Origin: Sphingomonas sp. LT1P40
Lineage (GTDB): Bacteria > Pseudomonadota > Alphaproteobacteria > Sphingomonadales > Sphingomonadaceae
Direction: 5' to 3'
DNA: 64,000 nt
Assembly (NCBI RefSeq): GCF_036663835.1
Contig: NZ_JAXOJT010000001.1
Span: forward strand, 1,674,001 to 1,738,000
In this document: piece by piece, positions 34,582-44,796 of the stretch
How the letters are laid out: each line of letters begins with the position of its first letter
How positions within the stretch are numbered: the stretch's first letter is position 1
Position numbers and translations under genes: made by a program
The notes under the pieces: generated by a model
Databases searched by the model: none
Seen by the model: the letters and a program-made list of their open reading frames with translations, nothing else
Told to the model about the DNA's origin: nothing

Positions 34582-36057
34582 TCAGCCCTCGAAATTGTCG
34601 CGGACGAAGCGGTCGAGCAGGCGCACGCCGAAGCCGGTCGCGCCCTTGTCGAACGTGCTGCCGGGCTTGTCTGCCCACACCATGCCCGCGATGTCGAGAT
34701 GCGCCCAGCGCACGCCCGGGTCGATGAAGCGCTGAAGAAACTGTGCCGCCGTGATCGAACCCGCACCGCGCGGCCCGGCATTCTTGACGTCGGCGATTGG
34801 GCTGTCGATCAGCTTGTTATAGGCGTCGCCCAGCGGGAAGCGCCACAACGGGTCGCCGGTGGCGCGGCCCGCCGCAAGCAGTTCTTCGGCGAGGCCATCG
34901 TCATTGGCGAACAGGCCACCATGCTCGCTGCCCAGCGCAATAATCATCGCGCCGGTCAGCGTGGCGAGATCGACGATGGTCTTTGCCTTGAAGGTCTGCT
35001 GCGTCCAGGTCAGCGCGTCACACAACACCAGCCGCCCCTCAGCATCGGTGTTGATGATCTCGATCGTCTGGCCCGACATCGAGGTCACGACGTCGCCCGG
35101 ACGCTGCGCATTGCCGTCAGGCATGTTTTCGACCAGCCCGCACACCCCGACGACGTTCGCCTTCGCCTTGCGCGTCGCCAGCGCCTTCATCGCGCCCGCG
35201 ACTGCGCCCGCGCCGCCCATGTCCCACTTCATGTCTTCCATGCCGGCCGCCGGCTTGATCGAGATGCCGCCGGTGTCGAACGTCACCCCCTTGCCGACGA
35301 ACGCCACATCCACATCCCCGGCACCCTTGCCATTCCAGCGCATTGCCAGGATGCGGCCTTCCTTGACCGAGCCCTGTGCCACGCCGAGCAGCGCGCCCAT
35401 GCCGAGTGCTTCCATCTGGGCCCGGTCGAGCACGGTGATCTCGACACCCAGCTCGGCCAGATGCTGGCAGCGTTCGACGAAGCTTTCGGGATAGATCACG
35501 TTTGGTGGCTCGGACACGAGCGTGCGGGTCAGTTCGAGACCGCCGGTCACCGCCAGCGCCTCGGCCCAAGCCGCTTCGCTGCCTTCCGGCACGTTCACCA
35601 GCACGATTTCGTCGAGCGTCGGCTTCTGCTTCTCGCTCAATTTGGTGCGGTAGAGATCGAAGCGCCAGCCGCGCTGCACCGTCGCCGCCGCGAACCGCGC
35701 CACGGCACGGGGCGAAGGCGCACCGCCGAGGCTGGCGAAATCTACAGCGATCGAGGTGACGCCCGTGGTCAGGAACCGTGCGGTCAGCGCGCCACCCGCG
35801 CGCTCGTAATCCGTCTCGCCACCCGCGCCGACGCCGAGCAGCAGCACGCGGTTCGCACCATCCGCACCGGGGACGAAAATCTCCGCGATCGATCCCGCTT
35901 CACCCTCGAACCGCCCGGCCTTCGCCGCGCCGCGTGCCAGCGCGAGCGTCGCGTCGTCCAGGGTGCCGGCCGGCATGCGGTCCAGCCCGTCCTTTTCGAC
36001 CGGCAGCGCGATGACGGTGGCGTCGGCGGGACGGGCGGCGGCGAATGTTACGTGCAT
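34582..36057 (-). CDS. pepA: leucyl aminopeptidase
   Basis: A 491-residue M17 metallopeptidase. The C-terminal catalytic half contains FVGKGVTFDTGGISIKP, KWDMGGAGAV and the signature NTDAEGRLVLCDAL, providing Lys, Asp and Glu ligands for two metal ions. It removes N-terminal residues from peptides in the cytoplasm. ATG 36057 has AGGAAG upstream; a longer in-frame start lies in the divergent promoter. It is divergent from lptD and followed directly by holC. Confidence 0.97.
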   Translation of the reverse strand: MHVTFAAARPADATVIALPVEKDGLDRMPAGTLDDATLALARGAAKAGRFEGEAGSIAEIFVPGADGANRVLLLGVGAGGETDYERAGGALTARFLTTGVTSIAVDFASLGGAPSPRAVARFAAATVQRGWRFDLYRTKLSEKQKPTLDEIVLVNVPEGSEAAWAEALAVTGGLELTRTLVSEPPNVIYPESFVERCQHLAELGVEITVLDRAQMEALGMGALLGVAQGSVKEGRILAMRWNGKGAGDVDVAFVGKGVTFDTGGISIKPAAGMEDMKWDMGGAGAVAGAMKALATRKAKANVVGVCGLVENMPDGNAQRPGDVVTSMSGQTIEIINTDAEGRLVLCDALTWTQQTFKAKTIVDLATLTGAMIIALGSEHGGLFANDDGLAEELLAAGRATGDPLWRFPLGDAYNKLIDSPIADVKNAGPRGAGSITAAQFLQRFIDPGVRWAHLDIAGMVWADKPGSTFDKGATGFGVRLLDRFVRDNFEG

Positions 36058-36223
36058 GAAACTTCCTGTGGTCGTTTGGGGGCTGATTCCGGCCTCTCTA
36101 GGCCAGTGTAGGACGAACGGCAAAGGCGAGCGATTGCGAAGCCAGACGCGGGGTGCAATAGGGCGAAAGCCGCCCGGTCGCGCGGTCCAAGATTTTCGGC
36201 GTGTATAAGGGGTTGGTACGAAC

Positions 36224-38482
36224 GTGACGCGCAAGGCTCTGCTGCTCGCCGGGATGCTGCCGTTCGCGCTGTGCCTCGCGCCCGCTGCTGCCGCGACCGG
36301 TTCGCAGGATCTGCAGGATCGCCCGGTCGAGGCACCGCCGCCGTCCGAAACGCCGCTGCCCGACGACCCCGACCAGATTCAATTCTCCGCCGATGGCGCA
36401 GAATATGATTCGACCGGCGACGTCGTCACGGTCAACGGCGATGTGCGCATGTTCCGCGACGGCAACCGGCTGCGCGCGGACAAGGTGCTGTGGAACCGCA
36501 AGACCGGTCAGGTGATGGCGACCGGCAATATCGCGGTGACCAATCCCGAAGGCGACACCGCCTATGGCGACAGTATCGAACTGACCGATTCGCTGAAGGA
36601 CGGCGTAATCCAGAACATGCTGGTCGTGCTGGAGCAGGGCGGGCGGCTGGCCGCGGAGAAGGGCACGCGCAGCGAGGACGGTATCATCCGCGTCGATCGC
36701 GCCGCCTATACGCCGTGCGTCGTGGTCGATGCGAGCAACTGCCCCAAGGAGCCGTCGTGGAAGATCACGGCGGTGCGCGTCGTGTACGATCCGGCGAAGA
36801 AGCGCATCCGCTACACCGGCGCGCGGGTATCGTTGTTCGGCTTTGCCACGCTGCCGTTGCCGGTGTTCAGCCATGCGATCGGCAGCGACAATGCCAGCGG
36901 TCTGCTTGCCCCGGCGCTGCGTTACGACGCGGTCAACGGGTTCGAGGTTGCCCTGCCCTATTTCTTCAGCCTCGCCCCCAACCGCGACCTGACGGTCACG
37001 CCGCATATCTTCTCCGGTGCGCTGCCGATGCTTCAGGCGGATTATCGGCATTTGCTGGCAAAGGGGGCGTTCCGCGTCACCGGCTATGGCACGTACAGCC
37101 GCCGTAGCGACGATTTCGTCTCGCCCACCCCTGGCGTATCGAGCGAGACCGCATTTCGCGGCTATATCGACGCCGCCGGACGCTATCAGTTCGACCCCAA
37201 CTGGAGCGCCAGCGCGTCGATCCGGCTGGCCAGCGACCGCACCTTCCTGCGCCGCTACGACATTTCCAGCGACGACCGGCTGCGCAACAATGTCCGGATC
37301 GAGCGGATCGATCAGGATTCCTATTTCTCGATCAACGCATGGGCAGTCCAAACCTTGCGCCCGACCGAGAGCCAGGGGTTGCAGCCGATCGCCTTTCCCG
37401 AGATCGATTACCGGCGGCGCTTCGGGCAGAATCTGGTCGCGGGCGGCCGGTTCGAGCTTCAAGTCAACAGTCTGGCGATCGGTCGCGCGAGCGGGCAGGA
37501 CACGCAGCGCGCGTTTGCCTCGCTGCGCTACGATGTCCGGCGGCTGACATCGTGGGGACAGGAGATCACGCTCACCGCTTATGGTCGCGGCGACCTGTAC
37601 AATACGAACGATACGCTGGCGACCACCGTAGCCAGCTATCGCGGGCTGGAGGGGTTTCAGGCGCGCGCCATCGGCGCGCTCGCGCTCGACATCAAATGGC
37701 CGCTGATCGGCGAGGCGTTCGGCGGGACTCAGCGGATCACGCCGCGTTTCCAGATCGTCGCCGCGCCGCGGGTCGAGAATATCGATGTGCCGAACGAAGA
37801 TGCGCGCTCGGTCGATCTGGAGGATTCAAACCTCTTCGCGCTCAACCGCTTTCCCGGTTACGACCGGTTCGAGGATTCGACGCGGTTCACCTTCGGCATA
37901 GACTACGCGCTGTATTTGCCCGGTTTCTCGATCGAGGCGAATGTCGGGCAGAGCTATCGCCTGAACTCGCGTCCCTCGCTCCTGCCCAACGGCACCGGGT
38001 TGGACGGGCGGCTGTCCGACGTCGTCGGGCGCACCGTTGTGCGTTACGGCGATTTCGTGAGCTTCACGCACCGCTATCGCGTGGACAAGGATAATTTCGC
38101 AATTCGCCGCAACGAGATCGATGCGACGGTCGGGTCGCGCAAGACCTATGCGATGGTCGGCTATCTGCGGCTGAACCGGAATATCGGTTTCGCGCTGGAG
38201 GATTTGCAGGACCGCGAAGAGGCGCGCGTCGGCGGGCGGGTTCAGGTCGCGCGCTTCTGGTCCGTGTTCGGATCGACGGTGATCGATCTGACCGATCAGG
38301 AAGAGGATCCGGCCTCGCTCGCCGACGGCTTCGATCCGATCCGCCACCGGCTGGGCGTGGAATATGAGGATGATTGCCTGCGGCTGGGCCTGACCTGGCG
38401 GCGCGATTATCAGACGACGGGCGATGCGCGGCGCGGTAACAGCTTTCTGTTGACGCTGGCGCTGAAGAATCTCGGTCGCTAG
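36224..38482 (+). CDS. lptD: LPS-assembly outer-membrane protein LptD
   Basis: A 752-residue protein with a signal peptide, an N-terminal OstA/beta-jellyroll domain (~50-160, with VVTVNGDVRMFRDGNRLRADKV and TGNIAVTNPEGD), and a ~550-residue beta-barrel ending in LTLALKNLGR. Two Cys lie after the jellyroll and one near the C-terminus (EDDCLRLGLTW), suitable for the inter-domain disulfide. With LptE it inserts lipopolysaccharide, or glycosphingolipid-containing outer leaflet material in sphingomonads, into the outer membrane. Start is GTG 36224. First gene of lptD-surA-pdxA-rsmA. Confidence 0.95.
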   Translation: MTRKALLLAGMLPFALCLAPAAAATGSQDLQDRPVEAPPPSETPLPDDPDQIQFSADGAEYDSTGDVVTVNGDVRMFRDGNRLRADKVLWNRKTGQVMATGNIAVTNPEGDTAYGDSIELTDSLKDGVIQNMLVVLEQGGRLAAEKGTRSEDGIIRVDRAAYTPCVVVDASNCPKEPSWKITAVRVVYDPAKKRIRYTGARVSLFGFATLPLPVFSHAIGSDNASGLLAPALRYDAVNGFEVALPYFFSLAPNRDLTVTPHIFSGALPMLQADYRHLLAKGAFRVTGYGTYSRRSDDFVSPTPGVSSETAFRGYIDAAGRYQFDPNWSASASIRLASDRTFLRRYDISSDDRLRNNVRIERIDQDSYFSINAWAVQTLRPTESQGLQPIAFPEIDYRRRFGQNLVAGGRFELQVNSLAIGRASGQDTQRAFASLRYDVRRLTSWGQEITLTAYGRGDLYNTNDTLATTVASYRGLEGFQARAIGALALDIKWPLIGEAFGGTQRITPRFQIVAAPRVENIDVPNEDARSVDLEDSNLFALNRFPGYDRFEDSTRFTFGIDYALYLPGFSIEANVGQSYRLNSRPSLLPNGTGLDGRLSDVVGRTVVRYGDFVSFTHRYRVDKDNFAIRRNEIDATVGSRKTYAMVGYLRLNRNIGFALEDLQDREEARVGGRVQVARFWSVFGSTVIDLTDQEEDPASLADGFDPIRHRLGVEYEDDCLRLGLTWRRDYQTTGDARRGNSFLLTLALKNLGR

Positions 38483-38594
38483 CTTGCTCGGGGCTGGCAC
38501 CGCAACAAAACAGACAGTAAGCCCCAGTTCAGGCACAATTGGCGATTAGACGCCGCGATATTCCTTGAGAAAAGTGGTTCAGGTACAGGTGAAG

Positions 38595-39941
38595 ATGACT
38601 TTGAAGGTCGCTAGTTTCTGCCGCGCGGCAGTTTTGATTCTCGGTATCGCAGCAAGCGCGACCCTCGCCGCCCAGACGGTGGGCGACAGCGAGGTTCCGT
38701 CCACCGCGAACCTGAACCTGCCGCAAAATCTCCAGATTTTCGGCAAGGTCGATCCCAATGTCCGCAAGCCCACGGCGATCGTGAACGGCTATGTCGTCAC
38801 GCGCACCGATGTGGAGCACCGGTTCCGCCTGTTCATCGCGCTCAACCAGCTGCGTCTGACCGAGCCGGAGCAGGACCAGTTGCGCCTGCAGGTGCTGCGC
38901 CTGTTGACCGACGAATCGATCCAGATTCAGGAAGCCAAGGCAAACGAGATCACGATTCCGTCGGACCAGATCGATCGCAGCTTTGCCTCGATTTCCGGTC
39001 GATACCAACGCACGCCCGACCAGATGCGCCTGTGGTTGCGCGAAGTCGGCTCGTCCGAACGCTCGTTCAAGCGCCAGATTGAGGGCGAGCTGGCGTGGCA
39101 GCGCCTGATCGCGCGCAAGATCACGCCGTTCACCAATGTCAGCGACGAAGAGGTCAAGGGAATCATCGACCGCCTCGAAGCGTCGAAGGGGACCGAGGAG
39201 TTCCACCTGCGCGAAATCTATCTGTCGGCGACGCCGGAGCGGTCGGGCGAAGTGTTCGCGTCGATGCAGCAGATGATCCAGCAGATGCAGCAGGGTCGCC
39301 CGTTCGAATATTTCGCGCGTTTCTCCGAAGCGACGACGCGCGCGCAGGGCGGCGATCTAGGCTGGGTACGCGCGCCGATGCTGCCGGGTCCGCTCGCCAC
39401 CGCCACCCAGCAGATGCAGGTCGGCCAGGTCGCCGGTCCGATCGAAGTACCGGGCGGCTTCTCGATCCTGTATCTGGTCGACAAGCGCCAGATTCTGACC
39501 GCCGATCCGCGCGACGCCAAGCTTAGCCTGCGTCAGCTGACGGTAAAATTCCCGGCGGGAACAACCCAGGCACAGGCACAGGGCAAGGCGGCGGAATTCG
39601 CCAAGGTCCTGCAATCGACCGCCGGTTGTGGCGCGGTCGGCGAAGCGGCCAAGACACTGGGTGCCGAAGTCGTCGACAACGACGCGGTGCGTGCCCGCGA
39701 TCTGCCTCCGCAGCTTCAGGAGATCGTCCTGAAGCTTCAAATCGGTCAAGCAACGCCGCCGTTCGGATCGCCGCAGGAAGGCGTTCGCTCGCTCGTCCTG
39801 TGTGGTCGTGACGACGCGCAGACAGCCAACCTGCCATCCGCCGAAGATGTTCGCGGTGGGGTCGAGGAACAGCGCACCAATCTTCGCGCCCAGCGGCTGT
39901 TGCGCGACCTGCGCCGCGACGCGATCGTCGAGTATCGGTGA
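38595..39941 (+). CDS. surA: periplasmic chaperone / peptidyl-prolyl isomerase SurA
   Basis: About 448 residues. A signal peptide (ILGIAASATLAAQT) is followed by a SurA N-terminal helical domain (IVNGYVVTRTDVEHRF through the DQMRLWL region), one clear parvulin PPIase domain (EEFHLREIYLS to SILYLVDKR) and a weaker second one. It escorts outer-membrane proteins, including LptD, to the BAM complex. The start is uncertain: ATG 38595, GTG 38589 or TTG 38565. It lies 112 bp after lptD. Confidence 0.93.
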   Translation: MTLKVASFCRAAVLILGIAASATLAAQTVGDSEVPSTANLNLPQNLQIFGKVDPNVRKPTAIVNGYVVTRTDVEHRFRLFIALNQLRLTEPEQDQLRLQVLRLLTDESIQIQEAKANEITIPSDQIDRSFASISGRYQRTPDQMRLWLREVGSSERSFKRQIEGELAWQRLIARKITPFTNVSDEEVKGIIDRLEASKGTEEFHLREIYLSATPERSGEVFASMQQMIQQMQQGRPFEYFARFSEATTRAQGGDLGWVRAPMLPGPLATATQQMQVGQVAGPIEVPGGFSILYLVDKRQILTADPRDAKLSLRQLTVKFPAGTTQAQAQGKAAEFAKVLQSTAGCGAVGEAAKTLGAEVVDNDAVRARDLPPQLQEIVLKLQIGQATPPFGSPQEGVRSLVLCGRDDAQTANLPSAEDVRGGVEEQRTNLRAQRLLRDLRRDAIVEYR

Positions 39942-39951
39942 GGCAGTGACC

Positions 39952-40956
39952 GTGACGACCCGCCCGCTCGCGGTAGCGATGGGCGATCCGGCGGGGATCG
40001 GGCCGGAAATCGTCGCCAAGGCGTGGGCGAACCGCGACCTGCATTCGCTCGAACCCTTTTTCGCGGTCGGCGATCCGCGCGCAGTCGCGGCGGTGTGGGA
40101 CGGCCCGGTCGCGTTGATCGGCAGCCCCGATGAGGCGCGCGCCGCATTCGCAGACGCGCTGCCGATATTGGCCGTCGCCGGATCGGCCGAGATCGTCCCC
40201 GGCACCCCAGACGTGGAGGGCGCGCGATCGGCGCTCAGCAGTCTGGAACTGGCAACCGGCCTAACCCGATCGGGTGCGTCCGGCGGACTGGTCACCGGGC
40301 CGGTGTCGAAGGCGGAGCTGTACCGCATCGGCTTCACCCATCCGGGGCAGACCGAATTCGTTGCGGAACGCTGTGGCATCGCTCGCGAAAATGCGGTGAT
40401 GATGCTGGCCGGACCGACGCTCCGGGTCGTGCCGGTGACGACGCACATCGCCTTCGCTGACGTGGCAGCGGCGCTGTCGATCGAGCTGATCGTCGCCAAA
40501 GCCCGCGTCACCGCGCGCGGCCTGACCCGCAATTTCGGGATCGACGCACCCCGCCTCGCCTTTGCCGGGCTCAATCCGCATGCCGGTGAAGGCGGTGCGA
40601 TCGGGCGCGAGGAAATCGATATCATCGAACCCGCGATCCGCCAGTTGCAGGCGGAGGGGATCGACGCGGTCGGGCCGTTCGCCGCCGACACGATGTTCCA
40701 CGCCCGCGCGCGCGCGACCTATGACGTTGCGATCTGTCTTTATCACGATCAGGCGCTGATCCCGCTCAAGGCGCTGCATTTCGACGAGGGTGTCAACATG
40801 ACGCTGGGGCTGCCGATCGTGCGTACCTCGCCCGATCACGGCACCGCGTTCGGCATCGCCGGACAGGATCGGGCCGAGCCGGGCGCGATGATCGCCGCGA
40901 TCCGCATGGCGGCCCTGTGTGCCGGGCATCGTGCGTCCGGTGCGGGAGCCGAGTGA
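39952..40956 (+). CDS. pdxA: 4-hydroxythreonine-4-phosphate dehydrogenase
   Basis: A 334-residue PdxA with [14 protein letters not shown] at the start, HPGQTEF for the metal-binding His, [15 protein letters not shown], and [14 protein letters not shown]. It catalyses NAD-dependent oxidation in the DXP-dependent pyridoxal phosphate pathway. GTG 39952 is preferred over GTG 39946 because GTGAGG lies eight bases upstream. It is 10 bp after surA and overlaps rsmA as GTGA; the surA-pdxA-rsmA order is widely conserved. Confidence 0.96.
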   Translation: MTTRPLAVAMGDPAGIGPEIVAKAWANRDLHSLEPFFAVGDPRAVAAVWDGPVALIGSPDEARAAFADALPILAVAGSAEIVPGTPDVEGARSALSSLELATGLTRSGASGGLVTGPVSKAELYRIGFTHPGQTEFVAERCGIARENAVMMLAGPTLRVVPVTTHIAFADVAAALSIELIVAKARVTARGLTRNFGIDAPRLAFAGLNPHAGEGGAIGREEIDIIEPAIRQLQAEGIDAVGPFAADTMFHARARATYDVAICLYHDQALIPLKALHFDEGVNMTLGLPIVRTSPDHGTAFGIAGQDRAEPGAMIAAIRMAALCAGHRASGAGAE

Positions 40957-41771
40957 CCGACCTTCCCCCCTTACGCGATGTCATCAAGCGCCACGGACTC
41001 ACTGCCAGCAAGGCGCTGGGCCAGAACTTCCTGTTCGACGGGCAATTGCTTGGGCGCATCGCCCGCGTTCCGGGCGATCTGACGGGACAGGAAGTATTCG
41101 AGGTCGGCCCCGGCCCCGGTGGCCTGACTCGCGCATTGCTTCAGGCGGGGGCGAAGGTAACGGCGGTGGAACGCGACCGCCGCTGCATCCCCGCACTCGC
41201 CGAACTGGGTGAGGCATTTCCGGGCATGCTCAGCGTGATCGAGGGCGATGCGCTGGCGATCGACGCACCGGCGCTGTTTGCGGGGCGACCGCATATCGTT
41301 TCCAACCTGCCCTATAATGTCGGCACCGCGCTGACGGTCGGCTGGCTGTCGGCAGACTGGCAACCATGGTGGGCGAGCCTGACGCTGATGTTCCAGAAGG
41401 AAGTCGCCGAACGCATCGTCGCCGCGACGGGCAGCGATCATTACGGGCGGCTGGCGGTGCTGGCGCAGTGGCGCAGTAGCGCGAAGATCGCGATGCCGGT
41501 GCATCGCAGCGCGTTCACGCCGCCGCCGAAAGTCATGTCGGCGGTGGTGCACATCGTACCGGGTGACGAGCCGGCAGGCGTTCGCGTCGAAACGCTGGCG
41601 CAACTGACCGCCGCCGCATTTGGGCAGCGGCGCAAGATGTTGCGGCAGAGTTTGAAGGCCATGCCGGGGGCGGTCGAAGCGGCGGAGCGCGTGGGAATCG
41701 ATCTGACGCGGCGCGCGGAAACCGTCAGCGTGGACGAGTTTGTGGCGCTGGCACGGATGCTGTCGGTTTAG
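40953..41771 (+). CDS. rsmA: 16S rRNA dimethyladenosine transferase
   Basis: A 272-residue KsgA/RsmA enzyme. It has GQNFLFD, the SAM-binding [15 protein letters not shown], the catalytic SNLPYNVGT motif IV and [12 protein letters not shown]. It dimethylates A1518 and A1519 of 16S rRNA during small-subunit maturation. The start GTG 40953 overlaps the pdxA stop, showing translational coupling. It is the last gene of the envelope/maturation operon and is followed by a hairpin at 41800-41824. Confidence 0.97.
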   Translation: MTDLPPLRDVIKRHGLTASKALGQNFLFDGQLLGRIARVPGDLTGQEVFEVGPGPGGLTRALLQAGAKVTAVERDRRCIPALAELGEAFPGMLSVIEGDALAIDAPALFAGRPHIVSNLPYNVGTALTVGWLSADWQPWWASLTLMFQKEVAERIVAATGSDHYGRLAVLAQWRSSAKIAMPVHRSAFTPPPKVMSAVVHIVPGDEPAGVRVETLAQLTAAAFGQRRKMLRQSLKAMPGAVEAAERVGIDLTRRAETVSVDEFVALARMLSV

Positions 41772-41799
41772 GGGAACGTCGGAACATCGACCGGCGGAA

Positions 41800-41824
41800 C
41801 TCCCCTCCCTGGAAGGGAGAGGAG
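41800..41824. terminator. hairpin between convergent genes
   Basis: Arms CTCCCCTCCCT (41800-41810) and AGGGAGAGGAG (41814-41824) pair over 11 positions with one mismatch and a three-base loop. It sits between the rsmA stop (41771) and the convergent TPR gene stop (41847). It resembles the C/G-rich palindrome family at 268-379. Confidence 0.5.
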
Positions 41825-41846
41825 ACGGCGCACGACCGCTCAGCCG

Positions 41847-42353
41847 TTAGTTCTTCTTCTCAGCCGCCTTGGGCGGTGGCACGACCTGCGCCGTGGCGGT
41901 CACGGGTGGCCCCTTGGCGATTGCCGCCGCCAGCTGCGTCGCATCCGCGCATGTGCCGCACAGCGTCTTCACGCGCGCGAGATTCTCCTTCGCCCGCTCG
42001 ACCGCGCCCTTTTGCACCATCGCCTCGCCCTGTCCGCGCAATGCCGCGACGTCGTTCGGCTCCAGCGTCAGTGCTTCACGGTAAAAGCGGATTGCCTTGC
42101 CCGGCAGGCCCTGCGCCCGCGCAATTTCCGCCAGCACCAGATAGGCTGGACGGTTGCGCGGATCGACCGCCAATGCGCTTTCGATCAAATCGTTCGCACC
42201 GTCGAGATTACCCGCAGCACGCGCCGCCTTGCCCTTGTCCAGCAACGCAATCGACCGCGCATCGACCTGATCGTCGGCGCGTTGGCCGTAAAGCGAGGTC
42301 GAAACGCTAAGCAGCGCCAGCGCGGCGGCAGCGGAGACGAGGGTAATACGCAT
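41847..42353 (-). CDS. exported TPR-repeat protein
   Basis: A 168-residue protein with a signal peptide ([23 protein letters not shown]) and two to three tetratricopeptide repeats: [31 protein letters not shown] and [32 protein letters not shown] short tail contains a Cys pair (LCGTC) and a Pro/Ala/Lys end. It is probably a periplasmic adaptor with no enzymatic role. GAGAGG precedes ATG 42353. It follows the rsmB-like gene by 32 bp. Confidence 0.88.
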   Translation of the reverse strand: MRITLVSAAAALALLSVSTSLYGQRADDQVDARSIALLDKGKAARAAGNLDGANDLIESALAVDPRNRPAYLVLAEIARAQGLPGKAIRFYREALTLEPNDVAALRGQGEAMVQKGAVERAKENLARVKTLCGTCADATQLAAAIAKGPPVTATAQVVPPPKAAEKKN

Positions 42354-42385
42354 GAACCTCTCCAGAGTAAGCGCGCCCACCGCTA

Positions 42386-43570
42386 TCACGCACGCACCAG
42401 CCGCGCGACAAAAAAGCCGTCGGTCGAAGCTGCAAGCGGGGTCAGGCGCATGCCCGGTCCATGCGGCGTGCCAAACGGGATCGCAAGCGGGGCGGCAGAC
42501 CAGCCGGGATGGCGCGACAGGAACGCCGCCGCCTGCCCCGCCCCCTCGGCATCCAGCAGCGAGCAGACGACATGCACAACCGCACCGCCCGGCTTCACCA
42601 GCAGCGCCGCGACGTCGAGCAAGCGCGCCTGTGTCTCCGCGAGCTTCTCCAGCCGCGCCGGGGTCAGCCGCCACCGCGCCTCAGGATTACGCCGCCACGT
42701 GCCGGTGCCGGAGCATGGCGCATCGACGAGCACGACATCCGCCGTGCCGATCCAGTCGGCCAGCGGGTCGCGTTCCTTGCCCGGATCGAGCAACCGCGTC
42801 TCGACGATGACCGCCCCGGCGCGGTCGGCGCGTGGGGTGAGGCGGGACAGGCGGCTGCGGTCGGTGTCGGTGGCGAGGATTTCCCCCCGATTTTCCATCG
42901 CCGCTGCCAGCGCCAGCGTCTTGCCGCCACCGCCCGCACACAGATCGACCACGCGCATACTCGGAGCAGCCCCGGCGGCGAGCGCAACGATCTGGCTGCC
43001 CGCGTCCTGCACCTCGACCCAGCCCTCCTGAAAAATCTCGGTGCTTTCGATGGACGTGTCGGGTGGCAGGCGCAGGCCGTTCGGCAGGCCGTCGATCGGC
43101 GTCGCGTCCGGCAGCACCGCGACGATCTGCGCCACATCGGTTTTCAGCGTGTTGACGCGCAAGTCGAGCGGGGCGCGGCCCAGCAATGCCGCCGCCTCCT
43201 GCTTGTCGATGCCCGATGCGGTCAGCGCCTTGAGCAGCCACCCCGGCGCGACACCAGCTTTCGCCTTCGGCTCGTCATCGGTGATGATCGCGGGGCCGTA
43301 GTTCGATCCGTCGAAACTCGGGGCAATGTCGGGCTGTGCCTTTGCCACCGCCAGAATCGCCGCGCGACCGTTGGCCGGTCGCTCACCGCACAGGCGGATC
43401 GCGTCGTAGATCAGCGTTCGGATCGCGCGGCGGTCCTTCGACCCGGCATAGCGGCGCGCGGCAAACCCGCGCGCGATCAGCGTATCCGCCGCCGGCCCGG
43501 AATCGCGGGCGGCGACGATGATCTGGTCGAGCAGCTCGATCGCCGCCTGGGTGCGGGCAGCGGGGGTCAT
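42386..43570 (-). CDS. RsmB/NOP-type rRNA cytosine-C5 methyltransferase
   Basis: A 394-residue protein. The N-terminal third resembles the NusB-like RNA-binding domain of RsmB. The catalytic domain has [19 protein letters not shown] for SAM binding, the [18 protein letters not shown] motif with one key Cys, and [12 protein letters not shown] with the second. It methylates a cytosine in 16S rRNA, C967 if truly RsmB; exact target unproven. The start ATG 43570 has only a weak ribosome binding site, and the MITE-like repeat ends 76 bp upstream. Confidence 0.9.
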   Translation of the reverse strand: MTPAARTQAAIELLDQIIVAARDSGPAADTLIARGFAARRYAGSKDRRAIRTLIYDAIRLCGERPANGRAAILAVAKAQPDIAPSFDGSNYGPAIITDDEPKAKAGVAPGWLLKALTASGIDKQEAAALLGRAPLDLRVNTLKTDVAQIVAVLPDATPIDGLPNGLRLPPDTSIESTEIFQEGWVEVQDAGSQIVALAAGAAPSMRVVDLCAGGGGKTLALAAAMENRGEILATDTDRSRLSRLTPRADRAGAVIVETRLLDPGKERDPLADWIGTADVVLVDAPCSGTGTWRRNPEARWRLTPARLEKLAETQARLLDVAALLVKPGGAVVHVVCSLLDAEGAGQAAAFLSRHPGWSAAPLAIPFGTPHGPGMRLTPLAASTDGFFVARLVRA

Positions 43571-43646
43571 CGGATTTGATCTGAAAGGGTCATGTCCGCG
43601 CCGCTGTAGAGAAGTGCCGCCCCGCACGATAGCGCCGTCATGCGTT

Positions 43647-43804
43647 TAGGGTCTGTTTGGAAACGCGCCGTCGCGCGTTTCGCCGCACCGGCCCGCTCCC
43701 CCACCCGGCCACCCATCGAGTGTACTGTGTGGGTGGCCGGGTGGGGGAGCGGGCCGGTGCGGCCTCAAAATGCGCTCTTTCGCGCAGTTTCAAACGGACT
43801 CTTA
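43647..43804. repeat. MITE-like 158-bp inverted repeat
   Basis: A perfect 33-bp stem (43683-43715 with 43730-43762) encloses a 14-base loop. Outside it the arms continue imperfectly to ends resembling TAGGGTCTGTTTGG and its complement at the other side. No reading frame of a transposase is inside. The last three bases form the stop codon of the minus-strand gene at 43802, so the element appears to have inserted at, or created, that gene's 3' end. Confidence 0.75.
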
Positions 43805-44608
43805 CCGTCGATCAGGCCCGAACCGGGGCCGGGTCCGTTCGACGATGTCATAGTCGATACGGATCTGAACCCATTCGCCGACGCGGGACTGGCCACCGAC
43901 GCGCGGTGGACGAACCTGGAACTGCCATGCTGCGGCGAGGACGGAGCGCATGATTTTCGACCCCTCGGGATATTCGGCAATGCCATAGCAGTCGTCGACG
44001 CGGAAATTCGCCACGGTGCGGCAGTTAATCAGCCCCCAGCCGGGCCCGGTGGCAGCAGACAGATAGCCGTTCAACTCGCTTGGATACGGTTCCCGGTACC
44101 AGGATGCGGCGTAAAGCGGCTCACCCTTTGGCCCGCGCCCCTCGATCCGGCGCGAGTCCCCCGGCATCGGCCCCGGATTGGGCGGCCCCGCAACTGCGCG
44201 CGGCGCGGTGGATCGGCGTGGCAGGCTCGCGATATCGGGCACGCTGCTCAGCGGCATCTCGAGCAGCGGCTTGGTTGGGACCGGCGGCGGATCGGCGGGA
44301 CGCGGTATAACTTCCGATGGCGCAGGTGGCGCGTCGGCGGGTTTCGGCGCCGTTGCGGTGCGCGCGGTCGGCGCCGCCTTGGTTACTTCCTCCGCTTTCG
44401 GCTCAGGCTCCGGACTGACGCCAAAGGTGCTCAACGGCACCACCTTCTCTTCCTTGCGCAAAATGGTCGGTGCCAGCGTCAGCAACAAAAGCAGCGCGAG
44501 AAGGAACTCGATCACCAGCGCAAGGAAGATCGCAATCGCGCGCGGCCCGAACCGCTCACGAATCCGTTCACGCAGCGACAGGTGCGCAGTGGGGGCGAAT
44601 TCGGACAA
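43802..44608 (-). CDS. TonB-like envelope protein
   Basis: A 268-residue protein with a cytoplasmic basic N-terminus, one membrane helix at ~25-48, a long Pro/Ala/Glu-rich spacer (~55-150) and a compact C-terminal domain with PYPSELNGYLS, two Cys (NCRTV and DDCYG) and AAWQFQVRPPRVGG. The layout and the YPSEL...W.F.PP pattern match energy-transducer TonB proteins, although the C-terminal domain is divergent. It may supply proton-motive force to a receptor. The stop codon lies in the flanking inverted repeat. Confidence 0.7.
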   Translation of the reverse strand: MSEFAPTAHLSLRERIRERFGPRAIAIFLALVIEFLLALLLLLTLAPTILRKEEKVVPLSTFGVSPEPEPKAEEVTKAAPTARTATAPKPADAPPAPSEVIPRPADPPPVPTKPLLEMPLSSVPDIASLPRRSTAPRAVAGPPNPGPMPGDSRRIEGRGPKGEPLYAASWYREPYPSELNGYLSAATGPGWGLINCRTVANFRVDDCYGIAEYPEGSKIMRSVLAAAWQFQVRPPRVGGQSRVGEWVQIRIDYDIVERTRPRFGPDRR

Positions 44609-44716
44609 CGAACCTCGGCATGAACAGGCGCGGGAGAGCGAGTCGCCGAATATGAGCGCAATGCGTCGAAAACAAGGTCGAGGGGCAGGCGCGTGTCGCA
44701 GGCGATCGCGCCAATA

Positions 44717-44726
44717 TGTCTAGACA
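44717..44726. promoter_or_regulatory. perfect palindrome TGTCTAGACA
   Basis: A 10-bp palindrome with A/T-rich flanks (ATA on the left, AATAT on the right), in the 314-bp divergent region between the TonB-like gene and the cold-shock gene, ~36 bp upstream of the putative -35. Possibly a regulator site; no family is implied. The rest of this 314-bp gap holds the promoter and leader listed next. Confidence 0.35.
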
Positions 44727-44761
44727 AATATCCGCGGCAAAAGGCGGCGCGAAACGCGCGC

Positions 44762-44790
44762 TTCACTTTTGCGGCGATCTGCGCTATACA
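44762..44790 (+). promoter_or_regulatory. candidate cold-shock gene promoter
   Basis: TTCACT (44762-44767) and TATACA (44785-44790) are 17 bp apart. This would start the transcript near 44797, giving a leader of ~126 bases before the cold-shock gene. Confidence 0.5.
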
Positions 44791-44796
44791 GTCATC

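Noticed and set aside
34699-36111. Long plus-strand open frame (470 codons) opposite pepA
   Set aside because: It is an antisense shadow of a highly conserved gene in high-GC DNA; composition is Arg/His/Gln-rich and shows no domain.
43640-44623. 327-codon plus-strand frame over the inverted repeat and TonB-like gene
   Set aside because: It translates a hairpin repeat into low-complexity sequence and lies opposite a better candidate with a membrane anchor.
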